Made by a program: the position numbers and the translations under genes | Shown here: one piece after another, positions 8,345-16,911 of the stretch | Numbering within the stretch: the first letter of the stretch is position 1 | Layout of the letters: each line of letters opens with the position of its first letter | From: Bacteroidales bacterium | GTDB lineage: Bacteria > Bacteroidota > Bacteroidia > Bacteroidales > F082 | Assembly (NCBI GenBank): GCA_023229245.1 | Contig: JALNZU010000034.1 | Coordinates: 1 to 32,535, forward strand | DNA: 32,535 nt | Reading direction: 5' to 3' | The notes under the pieces: generated by a model | What the model saw: the letters and a program-made list of their open reading frames with translations, nothing else | The model's database searches: none | Told to the model about the DNA's origin: nothing

Positions 8345-10792
8345 ATGAAAAAATTTACTTTATCATTTTTCATGGCTGTTGTGCTGTTGTTTGCTTATAA
8401 TGTTATGGCACAGACAGCTCAACGCGATGCATTGTATTTCGAGGATTTCGAAAGCTTCAATGTGGGCGACCATATTGCACAGGTAAATCCCGATTGGTGG
8501 CGCACATGGGGGGATAGTCCAGGTACTGCTGAAGATGCTGTTATTTCTGATGAGCAATCACTTAGCGGTACAAAGTCATTAAAGTTTACTGGAGATAATG
8601 ATAATCTGGTAAAACTGGGTAATAAAATTGCAGGGGAGTACGAGCTCTCGTGGAATGTGTTTATCCCGGGAGGTTTTGCCGGTTATTTTAATCTTCAACA
8701 CTTTGAAGCTCCTGGTAACGAATGGGCTGTTGAAGTGTATTTCGACGATAATGGAACAGGTTTGATTCATGCAGGTGGTTCTAATGCAGCAACATTTACC
8801 TATCCTCAGGATACCTGGGTACCTATCTTTATCAATGTGAATCTAGACGATGACGAAGCAACCCTTTTTATCAATGATGTATTCGTTCATACCTGGCAAT
8901 TCAGCTTGCAAGCACAAGGACAGGCTGGCGCTAAACAATTGGGTGCTATCAACTTCTACTCCGGAGCAACTACCGGAATGACACCTACCTATTATATTGA
9001 CGATCTGGAAGTGTATTTTGTCTATGACGATGTAATATTCGACGACGATTTTGATTCGTATAATGCAGGCGATTATGTATCAGTTACCATTCCTGAATTT
9101 TTTGTCACCTGGTCGAACAATCCCGGCTCAGCCGAAGATGCCAAGTTTTCTTCCGAACAGTCATTATCAGCACCTAACTCAATAAAAGTTGATGGACAGA
9201 CTGACTTACTGTTCAAACTTGGAAATAAAACTTCAGGTGCGTACATAGTCGAATGGGACTTTTTCGTGCCTACCGGTTTGGCTGGCTATTACAACTTACA
9301 GCATTTTGAGGCACCGGGAAATGAGTGGGCTGTCGAAGTGTATTTCGACAATAATGGAACCGGACTTATGCATGCAGGTGGCGAAAATGCGGCCACATTC
9401 AATTATCCGCAAAACGAATGGTTCCGTATCTCACACCTGATAGACTTAGATAATGACTGGATTGAGCTGTATTTTGAGGACGACCTGATCTATGAGTGGC
9501 AGTTTAGCTTGCAAGCTCAAGGTGAACCCGGAACCAAACAGCTTGGCTCTGTTGACTTTTATGCAGGCGCTTCAACTGGTATGACACCTACTTATTATGT
9601 AGATAATCTTTTCTATATGGTGCTAATACCCGGTTCTATGGATCCTACCATACAGATTGATGCAAGTGCTATCATACTTACCTTAGAAGAAGGTACCTCA
9701 ACTACTAAGAACCTTCCTGTGACTAATATAGGCGAAGCACCTTTGAACGTCGATATAGTTTCTTCCTTCGATCAGCCTGCCTCGGCTGTTAGCAATCCTA
9801 TTCCTTCAGGAACGGTTGGAAAAGTAACAGGCGAATTTGTTCTGGACCCTGATCCATATAGAGGAGATCCGGCTCCCAATAACAGGGATGTGACCCTTCA
9901 TTATGATGGCGAAAATAATACAGGAATTGGTATCACCGATGGTGGACAATGGAGACTGTCAGCCCGTTTCCCAGCTTCAATGGTTGGCCAATATAATGGG
10001 ATGTATCTGACAAGTATTATGATTTATATCAACGATCCGGGTGACGATCACAAAATCCAGGTTTATGATATGGGTTCCATTAATGTTCCGGGCCCTGGTG
10101 AACTTCTGACTGAACAGCCTTTCTTGCCTTCACCCGGCTGGAATGCCATTCCATTAGTGAATCCAGTCTTTATTTCAGGCCGTGATATATGGATAGGTTA
10201 TTGGGTTGATCAGCCTCCAAGTATTTATCCCGCAGGTGCGGATGCCGGTCCTCAAATAGCTGACGGAGCATGGCTTTCAACCGGTCCGGGATGGAGACTG
10301 CTGACATTGAACAATAACTGGAATATTCGCGGTATATTGACCGGCGATGCTGGCGAAGTATGGCTATCTGCCAATCCTAACCAAATGACTATAGAACCCG
10401 GTGAAACAGTTGATGTTACAGTAGGCGTAGATGCTACCGGCCTCACACCATTGAATGTGTATAAAGGTAAGCTTATCGTTAGAAGTAATGACTTTATTAA
10501 CGAACAGATCAATATCAATGTGTGGATCACTGTGTTGGTCGGGCTGAATGAGCATGGAGAACAAACCTATGTTGCTATATATCCTAATCCGGCTACCACA
10601 GTGCTGAACCTGGATGTCAATACGGATATACAACAAATAGTTATTACCAACAGCCTCGGACAAATCGTATATCATCGTCAGGGTGAACTACCTACATCCC
10701 AGATTGATATCAGCAGATTTGATGCAGGAATGTATTTTGTACGCGTTGAAACAGCTCACGGCACTGCCGTTCAGAAGCTGATCAAGCAATAA
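8345..10792 (+). CDS. Secreted T9SS cargo protein with a duplicated LamG-like module
   Basis: An 815-residue exported protein. Residues 1-22 are a signal peptide ending MAQ. Residues about 30-225 and 231-425 are two copies of one jelly-roll (concanavalin A/LamG-like) module. Both contain the blocks NLQHFEAPGNEWAVEVYFD and GMTPTYY plus QFSLQAQG, and each starts with an acidic FEDFESFNVGD / FDDDFDSYNAGD segment. Residues about 434-730 look like Ig-like linker domains split by an inserted beta-rich region. Residues about 742-815 are a T9SS type A sorting domain (IYPNPATTVLNLD, SLGQIVY, AGMYFVRVET, KLIKQ), which directs export across the outer membrane and surface anchoring or release. No catalytic residues are recognisable, so carbohydrate or matrix binding is inferred. 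The gene is monocistronic, followed by a strong terminator. Confidence 0.92.
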   Translation: MKKFTLSFFMAVVLLFAYNVMAQTAQRDALYFEDFESFNVGDHIAQVNPDWWRTWGDSPGTAEDAVISDEQSLSGTKSLKFTGDNDNLVKLGNKIAGEYELSWNVFIPGGFAGYFNLQHFEAPGNEWAVEVYFDDNGTGLIHAGGSNAATFTYPQDTWVPIFINVNLDDDEATLFINDVFVHTWQFSLQAQGQAGAKQLGAINFYSGATTGMTPTYYIDDLEVYFVYDDVIFDDDFDSYNAGDYVSVTIPEFFVTWSNNPGSAEDAKFSSEQSLSAPNSIKVDGQTDLLFKLGNKTSGAYIVEWDFFVPTGLAGYYNLQHFEAPGNEWAVEVYFDNNGTGLMHAGGENAATFNYPQNEWFRISHLIDLDNDWIELYFEDDLIYEWQFSLQAQGEPGTKQLGSVDFYAGASTGMTPTYYVDNLFYMVLIPGSMDPTIQIDASAIILTLEEGTSTTKNLPVTNIGEAPLNVDIVSSFDQPASAVSNPIPSGTVGKVTGEFVLDPDPYRGDPAPNNRDVTLHYDGENNTGIGITDGGQWRLSARFPASMVGQYNGMYLTSIMIYINDPGDDHKIQVYDMGSINVPGPGELLTEQPFLPSPGWNAIPLVNPVFISGRDIWIGYWVDQPPSIYPAGADAGPQIADGAWLSTGPGWRLLTLNNNWNIRGILTGDAGEVWLSANPNQMTIEPGETVDVTVGVDATGLTPLNVYKGKLIVRSNDFINEQININVWITVLVGLNEHGEQTYVAIYPNPATTVLNLDVNTDIQQIVITNSLGQIVYHRQGELPTSQIDISRFDAGMYFVRVETAHGTAVQKLIKQ
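8432..9619 (+). repeat. Intragenic tandem duplication of a ~195-residue LamG-like module
   Basis: Codons 30-225 (8432-9019) and 231-425 (9035-9619) encode two homologous modules in tandem. Protein identity is very high in the central blocks. The nucleotide sequences differ mainly at third codon positions, for example around 8692-8760 versus 9292-9360. This points to an old duplication kept under protein-level selection rather than a recent copy. Confidence 0.85.
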
Positions 10793-10810
10793 TCAATCTA
10801 ATATACTATC

Positions 10811-10852
10811 AAATAGAGGCTTGCTCAAAAGGTAAGCCTCTATTTGTTTTTA
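10811..10852 (+). terminator. Rho-independent terminator after the T9SS cargo gene
   Basis: A 12-bp perfect stem (10811-10822 with 10834-10845) with an 11-nt loop is followed by GTTTTT. Confidence 0.9.
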
Positions 10853-10897
10853 TCTGGAGCTTTTTAGTAAATTGCATGCGTTTTATAGGAAATAGAT

Positions 10898-12829
10898 ATG
10901 CAACAAACTGTTATTGATCTGCTGCGTCAGGCAGCATCACGTTTCTCACAGACAGCCTATTTGAATGAAAAAAATGATATTGGCTGGCATGCAGTGTCTT
11001 TCGCTGAAGCTTTTGAAAAGTCGGGCTGGTTTGCTTCAGCTTTGTTAGAAGCAGGTTTTGCTTTTGACGATAAGTTTGCAATCCTTGCCGAAGGACGTAA
11101 CGACTGGGTGATAACCGAATTTGGAATATTGCGTATAGGGGGCATAGGAGTACCTCTTTCAATCAAGCTCCTGCCCGAAGAAATACAGTTTCGGTTAGAA
11201 CATGCAGGGTGCAAAGGAATGCTAGTGTCATCAAATACGATTGAAAAAGCACTTGAAAGCCTGAAAACACCTGAACTGAAAAAGATCCAACTCTTTTATT
11301 ACGACGATAACCTGGAACAATACCGAACCCAGCTTGAACAGGCCGGGATGGATATCAATAAAGTGTTGCTTATCAAAGATTTATATGAAAAAGGAAAAGA
11401 AAAAACTCATAGCTTTGAGAAAGAGCTGGCAGCTATAGAAGATCGGATTTCGGGAGATCAGGTAGTTACCATATCCTACACCAGCGGAACAACCGGTAAC
11501 CCAAAAGGTATCATGCTTACCCATATGAACTATTTCAGCAACAGCAACGATGCCATGCAGTTCTTTGATGTTGGTCAGGGCGACAGACTTATGATCATCC
11601 TGCCTTTAGATCATTCATTTGCTCACACAGTTGGTATTTATGCCTGCCTGGTAAAAGGCCTTTCCATTTATTTTGTGGATGCCAGAGGAGGAAGTAAAAA
11701 TGCACTGAAAAATATTCCTGGTAACCTCAAACAAGCTAACCCGCATTTTATGCTTACCGTACCGGCATTGACCGGTAACTTTATGAATAAGATGAAAGAA
11801 GGTGTTGCGACTAAAGGCAAATGGATTCAAAAATTATTCGAGGCTGGGCTTAGAGCGGGTATAGAAATCAATGGGGATGGATATCATCGACCTGCCACAG
11901 TAGCATGGCAAAAGAAAATCGTATATAAGATCGCTTATCAGTTGATATTTAAGAAGCTACAACAAATTTTTGGAAATAATATGCGCTTTTGTGTAGGTGG
12001 AGGAGCTTTGCTTGATATTTCCCAGCAACAGTTTTTTGCCGCTATAGGAGTACCTGTTTATCAGGGGTACGGACTTACTGAAGCCACACCCATAATCTCG
12101 GCCAATAATCCATCGGTTTATAAATTTGGGACCTCGGGTATGGTGATCCCTAATTTAAAATGTAAAATTGTGGATAGCAACGGCAGGCAGCTTGATACCG
12201 GACAGAAAGGTGAGATAGTCATCAAAGGTCATAATGTGATGCAGGGATACTATAAGAATCCTGAGGCTACTTCGGATGTCATCCGAGATGAATGGCTATA
12301 CACAGGCGATCTTGGATATATGGACGAAGATGGTTTTTTAGTGGTTACCGGACGAGAAAAAGCTCTATTGATTTCGGCTAATGGTGAAAAATATTCACCT
12401 GAAGGAATAGAAGAAGCCATCGTCAATACTGCTGAATATATTACCCAGGTTATGGTCTATAACGACATGAAACCCTTTACGACAGCAGTAGTAGTTGTGG
12501 CAGAAGACAAAATAAAGAAATTGCTGAAAGGGCAACAGATACACGATAAGGAGCAGATTTTATCCCTTATTTCAGATGATCTGATACGCTTCAACTCCCA
12601 TGAAGCTTATGCCAATCAGTTTCCAGAGATGTGGATACCCAGGATATTTGTATTGGCCAGCGAGCCATTTACCGAGCAAAACCTGATGATTAATTCCACT
12701 ATGAAAATGGTTAGGCACAAAGTGCTTGAGGTGTATAAGAAGCCCCTTGAGGCAGCCTATATCAATAACGGCAGCAAAAACTTGCACGAACATAATCAAG
12801 CTACTATAGAGAAGCTCTTTAGGATTTGA
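10898..12829 (+). CDS. fadD: Long-chain fatty acid--CoA ligase (AMP-binding)
   Basis: This 643-residue adenylate-forming enzyme converts fatty acid, ATP and CoA to acyl-CoA. The P-loop-like motif is YTSGTTGNPKG (194-204), the A5 motif is YGLTEATP (391-398), YTGDLGY (468-474) holds the ribose-binding Asp, and GREKALLISANGEKYSP (485-501) contains the fatty-acyl-CoA-synthetase signature region and hinge. The length and the missing signal peptide agree with the bacterial FadD15-like group, which is cytoplasmic or peripheral to the inner membrane. The start is supported by GGAAA just upstream of the ATG. It lies between terminators and is probably transcribed alone. Chain-length preference cannot be stated. 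Confidence 0.93.
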   Translation: MQQTVIDLLRQAASRFSQTAYLNEKNDIGWHAVSFAEAFEKSGWFASALLEAGFAFDDKFAILAEGRNDWVITEFGILRIGGIGVPLSIKLLPEEIQFRLEHAGCKGMLVSSNTIEKALESLKTPELKKIQLFYYDDNLEQYRTQLEQAGMDINKVLLIKDLYEKGKEKTHSFEKELAAIEDRISGDQVVTISYTSGTTGNPKGIMLTHMNYFSNSNDAMQFFDVGQGDRLMIILPLDHSFAHTVGIYACLVKGLSIYFVDARGGSKNALKNIPGNLKQANPHFMLTVPALTGNFMNKMKEGVATKGKWIQKLFEAGLRAGIEINGDGYHRPATVAWQKKIVYKIAYQLIFKKLQQIFGNNMRFCVGGGALLDISQQQFFAAIGVPVYQGYGLTEATPIISANNPSVYKFGTSGMVIPNLKCKIVDSNGRQLDTGQKGEIVIKGHNVMQGYYKNPEATSDVIRDEWLYTGDLGYMDEDGFLVVTGREKALLISANGEKYSPEGIEEAIVNTAEYITQVMVYNDMKPFTTAVVVVAEDKIKKLLKGQQIHDKEQILSLISDDLIRFNSHEAYANQFPEMWIPRIFVLASEPFTEQNLMINSTMKMVRHKVLEVYKKPLEAAYINNGSKNLHEHNQATIEKLFRI

Positions 12830-12862
12830 GGCAGGAAGTTAGTTTTTGGCTATGCCTCTTTC
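12828..12862. terminator. Possible weak terminator between the convergent fadD and slyD-like genes
   Basis: GAGGCA (12828-12833), overlapping the fadD stop, can pair with TGCCTC (12853-12858), followed by a short T-rich stretch. The 19-nt loop and 6-bp stem make this weak. Confidence 0.3.
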
Positions 12863-12887
12863 TGTTCTATAGTTTTCCAGCTTGTGT

Positions 12888-13550
12888 TCAACCTCCGCAT
12901 CCGCATTCGCAGGCCTGCACTTCGGCATAGCTTTCGTTACATCCACATTCGCATGCGTGTGCTTCGTCCGGGCTATCACTACATCCGCATCCACATCCAC
13001 CATTTGAGTTGTGTTGCTGCCCTCCATTACCTCCGCAACAACTGTCGCTGCCGGAGCCACATCCACAGCTTGAAGCCGATGGGTTAAGCTCTTCTTCGGT
13101 AGCTTCTCTGACATGCAGTACAGCGCCGCGGGTAAAGAGATGCTTGCCTGCCAACGGATGATTGAAATCCATGCGTACCGTATCAGTATGAACACTGATA
13201 ACCTTGCCATCGAAAGGATTGCCATCGCTATCGACCATCGGAACTGTGCGGCCTATTTCAAGGGCCTCGGGCTTAAGCTGGCCGTTGATCATAAACGCAG
13301 TCTTTGGAAGATCCATAACAAGCTCCTCTTGATATGCGCCGAAGCATTCATCCGGACTTAACACAAATTCAAATCTGTCGCCCGAACGAAGACCTAACAG
13401 CTTCTTGTCAAAGCTCTTAAGTAAACGACCTGTACCAAAAAGCATAGTACGTGGCTGATCTATTGTAGCCTCTTCCAATACTTCGCCTTCTTGATTATTG
13501 ACTTGTATAGTATAGGTTAAAATACCAATGCGGTTTTCTCTTATCTCCAT
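12888..13550 (-). CDS. SlyD-like FKBP peptidyl-prolyl isomerase with a cysteine-rich C-terminal tail
   Basis: A 220-residue protein. Residues 1-155 match the SlyD type of FKBP prolyl isomerase/chaperone: an N-terminal FKBP half with FGAYQEELV (70-78), an insert-in-flap segment, then DFNHPLAG (128-135) and the closing strand VLHVREATEEE. In E. coli SlyD the tail is His-rich and binds nickel for hydrogenase maturation. Here residues 158-220 are Gly/Ser/Cys-rich with 13 cysteines (162, 164, 171, 172, 186, 188, 190, 200, 202, 204, 214, 216, 218), and the ACECGC unit occurs twice. Metal binding by the tail is inferred; which metal is unknown. No hydrogenase or urease genes are nearby. The protein is cytoplasmic and monocistronic, with a -7 box 57 bp upstream of its start. 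Confidence 0.9.
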   Translation of the reverse strand: MEIRENRIGILTYTIQVNNQEGEVLEEATIDQPRTMLFGTGRLLKSFDKKLLGLRSGDRFEFVLSPDECFGAYQEELVMDLPKTAFMINGQLKPEALEIGRTVPMVDSDGNPFDGKVISVHTDTVRMDFNHPLAGKHLFTRGAVLHVREATEEELNPSASSCGCGSGSDSCCGGNGGQQHNSNGGCGCGCSDSPDEAHACECGCNESYAEVQACECGCGG

Positions 13551-13606
13551 AGTAATTGAGTTTTGATAAGTTGTTTGAGTATAATGATGCGATATTTCGT
13601 AGGATG

Positions 13607-13614
13607 CAAATGTA
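13607..13614 (-). promoter_or_regulatory. Putative -7 box (TACATTTG) of the slyD-like gene
   Basis: The minus strand reads TACATTTG followed by C, an exact match to TAnnTTTG, 57 bp upstream of the ATG at 13550. The -33 region is AT-rich without a TTTG. Confidence 0.45.
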
Positions 13615-13835
13615 AAAGAAATTATTATTTAGAATCGTTTTAAATAAAAAAATTATATCCCTTCTTTCAACAATTCTGTTGACTAGAGATTTACGAACAT
13701 TATAACACGCTGATTCACAGCTTGTGATATGATTCAAAGCAAAAGAATGCCAGATTTTTTATAGTCAGTAATACGTGTAGGAAAGGAAAAAGAAATAGCA
13801 GCATCAAAAAAATGAAGATTTGAGAGGCGTAAAAG

Positions 13836-13867
13836 TTTGTGTAATTAAAAAAAATGATGTTATTTTG
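13836..13867 (+). promoter_or_regulatory. Putative rpmB promoter
   Basis: TTTG at 13836-13839 and TTATTTTG at 13860-13867 are separated by 20 bp, which fits the Bacteroidota -33/-7 layout with one mismatch in the -7 box. Confidence 0.5.
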
Positions 13868-13868
13868 C

Positions 13869-13888
13869 ACTCCCAATTTTGAGGGAGT
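13869..13888 (+). promoter_or_regulatory. Small stem-loop in the rpmB 5' leader
   Basis: ACTCCC (13869-13874) and GGGAGT (13883-13888) form a perfect 6-bp stem with an 8-nt A/T-rich loop. It sits directly after the putative -7 box, so it would lie at or very near the transcript 5' end, about 20 nt before the start codon. Confidence 0.4.
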
Positions 13889-13909
13889 TCAGATTTAACA
13901 TCATACGCC

Positions 13910-14152
13910 ATGTCAAAAGTTTGTCAAATAACAGGAAAGAAAGTAATAAGCGGGAACAAGGTTTCTCATTCTAATCGTAAAACACGTAGGACATTTGAGC
14001 CTAATCTACAGATTAAGAAATTTTATGTACCCGAAACAGATGAGTGGGTAGTACTGAAGGTATCTGCTGCCGGTATTCGTACAATCAACAAAAAGGGTAT
14101 ATACAAAGCGTTGGTCGATGCTGCCAATGCTGGTCATCTGTACCGCTATTAA
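13910..14152 (+). CDS. rpmB: 50S ribosomal protein L28
   Basis: An 80-residue basic protein starting MSKVCQITGKKVISGNKVSH, with the L28 pattern NRKTRRTFEPNLQ and VSAAGIRTINKKGI. It binds 23S rRNA in the large subunit. Only one N-terminal Cys is present, so this is the zinc-free form of L28, as is common in the phylum. In many Bacteroidota rpmB is followed by rpmG and a DUF4295 gene. Here a terminator follows within 50 bp and neither is present, so rpmB is transcribed alone from its own putative promoter. Confidence 0.97.
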   Translation: MSKVCQITGKKVISGNKVSHSNRKTRRTFEPNLQIKKFYVPETDEWVVLKVSAAGIRTINKKGIYKALVDAANAGHLYRY

Positions 14153-14175
14153 CTCTATAATGCTAAAAGGTATTC

Positions 14176-14201
14176 GGGCTGCCCACTCAGGCAGCCTTTT
14201 T
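14176..14201 (+). terminator. Rho-independent terminator after rpmB
   Basis: GGCTGCC (14177-14183) pairs with GGCAGCC (14190-14196) over a 6-nt loop, followed by five T. Confidence 0.9.
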
Positions 14202-14288
14202 GATTTTGGAAAGGTTTGGCTAATAAAAAATCTCTTGCAACGTACTAAAACAGCTTAATTCAAGTTTTAATTACGTTAAATTATATAC

Positions 14289-16817
14289 ATGCAAAAGACG
14301 GTCGTCTATTTTCTTTTTTTGTTGTACATACTTACACCCAACATTATTTTTGCACAAGAGCGTGCCATAATAAAAGGGAGGGTTAGCGATGAAAGAGGGC
14401 GTTCCTTAGAATTTGTCAATGTATCTATCAAAAACAGGGCAGGAGGGGTAAGTACCGATGCATCCGGAAATTATCGCTTATTGGTGCCCGCTGCTACCGA
14501 GCTGACATTGTATTTCTCCTATATTGGGTATAAACAGGTTGAGCGACCTGTGATCCTGACAGCTAATGAGGTGATGCAGCTGGATGTAACATTATTCAGC
14601 ACTTCTACTACATTGCCTTCTGCTGAAGTGCGAGATGAACGGCTTCAAAGCACCAGTATCACTAAGTTAAATCCAAAAGCTGCCCAACTCCTGCCGGGTA
14701 TCAGCGGGAGTGTAGAAAGTCTGATAGCTACCCTGCCGGGGGTCTCGGTTAAAGATGAGCTGAGCTCGCAATATACTGTCAGAGGTGGTAATTATGACGA
14801 GAATTTAGTATATGTAAACGGTATTGAGATATATCGTCCTTTTCTGATCCGCTCCGGTCAGCAGGAAGGATTGAGCTTTTTAAACTCGGCCTTAGTCTCG
14901 GACATATCATTCTCGGCTGGTGCGTTTTCTGCCGAATATGGCGATAAATTATCCTCCGTATTGGATATCACCTATAAAACACCTACCGAGTTTGCCGGTT
15001 CGGCCTCACTAAGCCTTTTAGGTGGCGAACTGCACCTTGAAAGAACTAATAAAGATAAAAGCTTGACGTATCTGTTGGGAACCCGATATAAAACTACCCG
15101 GTATGTGTTGAATGCCATGGAAATGAAAGGTGATTATCAGCCTAATTTTGCTGATGTGCAGTCCTTGATAAGCTATCGCCTGAAACCTAAATGGGATATC
15201 TCATTATTAGCATACTACAGCCGTAATAGCTATGAGTTGAGACCTAAAGAACGCGAAACAACGTTTGGAGTTTTTCAGGAGGCTTATCGCCTGATGGTTT
15301 ATTTCGATGGACAAGAGATAGATCGTTATAGTACCGGTATGGCTGGACTGACTTTAACCCATCGTCCTGAAAAAAGTACCGAGCTGAAATGGATAGTATC
15401 GGCCTATAATGCTGTCGAATCCGAGACTTTTGATATATTAGGGCAATATTGGATCGGACGGCTTGAAACCAATCAGGAAAGTGAAGAGTTTGGTAATGTG
15501 ATTCAGTCGCAGGGTGTAGGTGGTTTTCTTGATCATGCACGTAACTATTTCAATACCACTGTAGTAAATTTTGATCATAAGGGAACCTATGCAAAGGATA
15601 GGGCCGTTACCAAGTGGGGGATACGTTATCAGCTCCAGCATACTCACGACAGGATGAAAGAATGGGACTTGATCGATTCGGCAGGATATACACTGCCCCG
15701 ACCTGCCGACCTGATCGGATACCTAAAGCCCGACAGACCCAATCTATTGATGAACAACTTTTCACAAGCCGATAATACCTTGTCGATTCACAGCGCTAAT
15801 GCGTATATGCAACAGTCGATAAACTATATTGACCGCTATTTTACCGAATATATTTTTACTGCCGGATTGCGTCTTAATTATTGGGGATATGCAAATGAGC
15901 TCATGCTGAGTCCACGCCTGAGCGTGGCAATGAAACCGGAATGGGAAAAACGCATGCAGTTCAGAGTTGCAGCAGGAATGTATAATCAGCCACCTTTTTA
16001 CAGAGAGATGCGGCTGTTCGACGGAAGCCTGTTTGAAAACCCACGTTCGCAGCGATCCTATCAGCTTGTATTAGGTAGCGATTTGGATTTTCAGGCATGG
16101 AACCGACCCTTTGTATTTACTTCAGAACTCTATGTTAAATATTTTGACCATTTAGTGCCTTATGAGATTGATAATGTTCGCATCCGGTATTATGCCGATC
16201 AGAAGGCTACAGGATATGCCGCCGGATTAGACCTGAAGGTAAACGGTGAGTTTGTCAGAGGTATAGAAAGCTGGGCCAGCCTCTCCTTTATGAAAACTGA
16301 AGAAGATATTATAGGCGATTCCTATACCTATTATCTGAATGATGAGGGCGAACGTATCAATTTCTTTACCGGAAATAAAACCATAGCAGATAGTGTAACC
16401 GTTTTTCCGGGCTATATACCTCGCCCCTCAGATCAACGCATACAGTTTTCAGTGCTGTTTCAGGATTATATCCCGTATTATCCAAGCTATAGAGTTCATC
16501 TTCGACTGATATTTGGCTCACGACTTCCTTTTGGCCCCCCTAATACCGAACGATATCAACAAACACGACGTATGCCCGAATACAGAAGAGTTGATATAGG
16601 ATTCAGCAAACAAATTATAAGTGAGGACAAAATAATGCACCAGCCAATCTTAAAAAATATTAGAAATATGTGGGTGAGTGCAGAGATACTTAATTTGCTG
16701 CAGATCAAAAACACTATCTCCTACATATGGGTAAAAGATGTAAATAATTTGCTGCGTGGCGTGCCGAACTATCTTACACCACGTCAGTTCAATATTAAAT
16801 TGGTAGCTGAGTTCTGA
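14289..16817 (+). CDS. TonB-dependent outer-membrane receptor with carboxypeptidase-regulatory-like domain
   Basis: An 842-residue outer-membrane protein. Residues 1-22 are a signal peptide ending FAQ. Residues about 27-113 are a CarboxypepD_reg-like domain (IIKGRVSDERGRSLEFVNV, YRLLVPA, LYFSYIGYK). Residues about 130-230 match the plug domain (LIATLPGVSVKDELSSQYTVRGGNYDENLVYVNGIE, split here only for description; FSAEYGDKLSSVLDITY). The remainder is barrel with alternating aromatic strands and a terminal Phe in LVAEF, as usual for barrel assembly. Transport would be energised by TonB-ExbBD. No SusD-like partner follows, and the protein is shorter than SusC transporters, so a polysaccharide locus is unlikely. 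The ligand (siderophore, cobalamin, peptide or metal) cannot be told. Confidence 0.9.
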   Translation: MQKTVVYFLFLLYILTPNIIFAQERAIIKGRVSDERGRSLEFVNVSIKNRAGGVSTDASGNYRLLVPAATELTLYFSYIGYKQVERPVILTANEVMQLDVTLFSTSTTLPSAEVRDERLQSTSITKLNPKAAQLLPGISGSVESLIATLPGVSVKDELSSQYTVRGGNYDENLVYVNGIEIYRPFLIRSGQQEGLSFLNSALVSDISFSAGAFSAEYGDKLSSVLDITYKTPTEFAGSASLSLLGGELHLERTNKDKSLTYLLGTRYKTTRYVLNAMEMKGDYQPNFADVQSLISYRLKPKWDISLLAYYSRNSYELRPKERETTFGVFQEAYRLMVYFDGQEIDRYSTGMAGLTLTHRPEKSTELKWIVSAYNAVESETFDILGQYWIGRLETNQESEEFGNVIQSQGVGGFLDHARNYFNTTVVNFDHKGTYAKDRAVTKWGIRYQLQHTHDRMKEWDLIDSAGYTLPRPADLIGYLKPDRPNLLMNNFSQADNTLSIHSANAYMQQSINYIDRYFTEYIFTAGLRLNYWGYANELMLSPRLSVAMKPEWEKRMQFRVAAGMYNQPPFYREMRLFDGSLFENPRSQRSYQLVLGSDLDFQAWNRPFVFTSELYVKYFDHLVPYEIDNVRIRYYADQKATGYAAGLDLKVNGEFVRGIESWASLSFMKTEEDIIGDSYTYYLNDEGERINFFTGNKTIADSVTVFPGYIPRPSDQRIQFSVLFQDYIPYYPSYRVHLRLIFGSRLPFGPPNTERYQQTRRMPEYRRVDIGFSKQIISEDKIMHQPILKNIRNMWVSAEILNLLQIKNTISYIWVKDVNNLLRGVPNYLTPRQFNIKLVAEF

Positions 16818-16911
16818 ACATTTTTTAACTCGTTTTGTTAGGTAGTTGATTGCTTTTTGAGATAAATCGCCAACTCATATTTCGTAAAATCATTAAAAAT
16901 TAGTTAAGACT

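Larger units (their letters stand above)
13551..13909. other. Divergent intergenic region between the slyD-like gene and rpmB
   Basis: These 359 bp are strongly AT-rich and hold no credible ORF or tRNA. They carry the putative slyD-like -7 box (13607-13614 minus), the putative rpmB promoter (13836-13867) and the rpmB leader hairpin (13869-13888). Confidence 0.5.

Noticed and set aside
12839..13225. 128-residue minus-strand ORF overlapping the slyD-like gene in another frame
   Set aside because: The overlapping frame encodes the recognisable SlyD-like protein and its Cys-rich tail; this one has no family motif and arises from the repetitive tail DNA.
14289..16817. SusC-type polysaccharide utilisation locus
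   Set aside because: The receptor is shorter than SusC proteins and no SusD lipoprotein or glycoside hydrolase is adjacent; superoxide dismutase follows.
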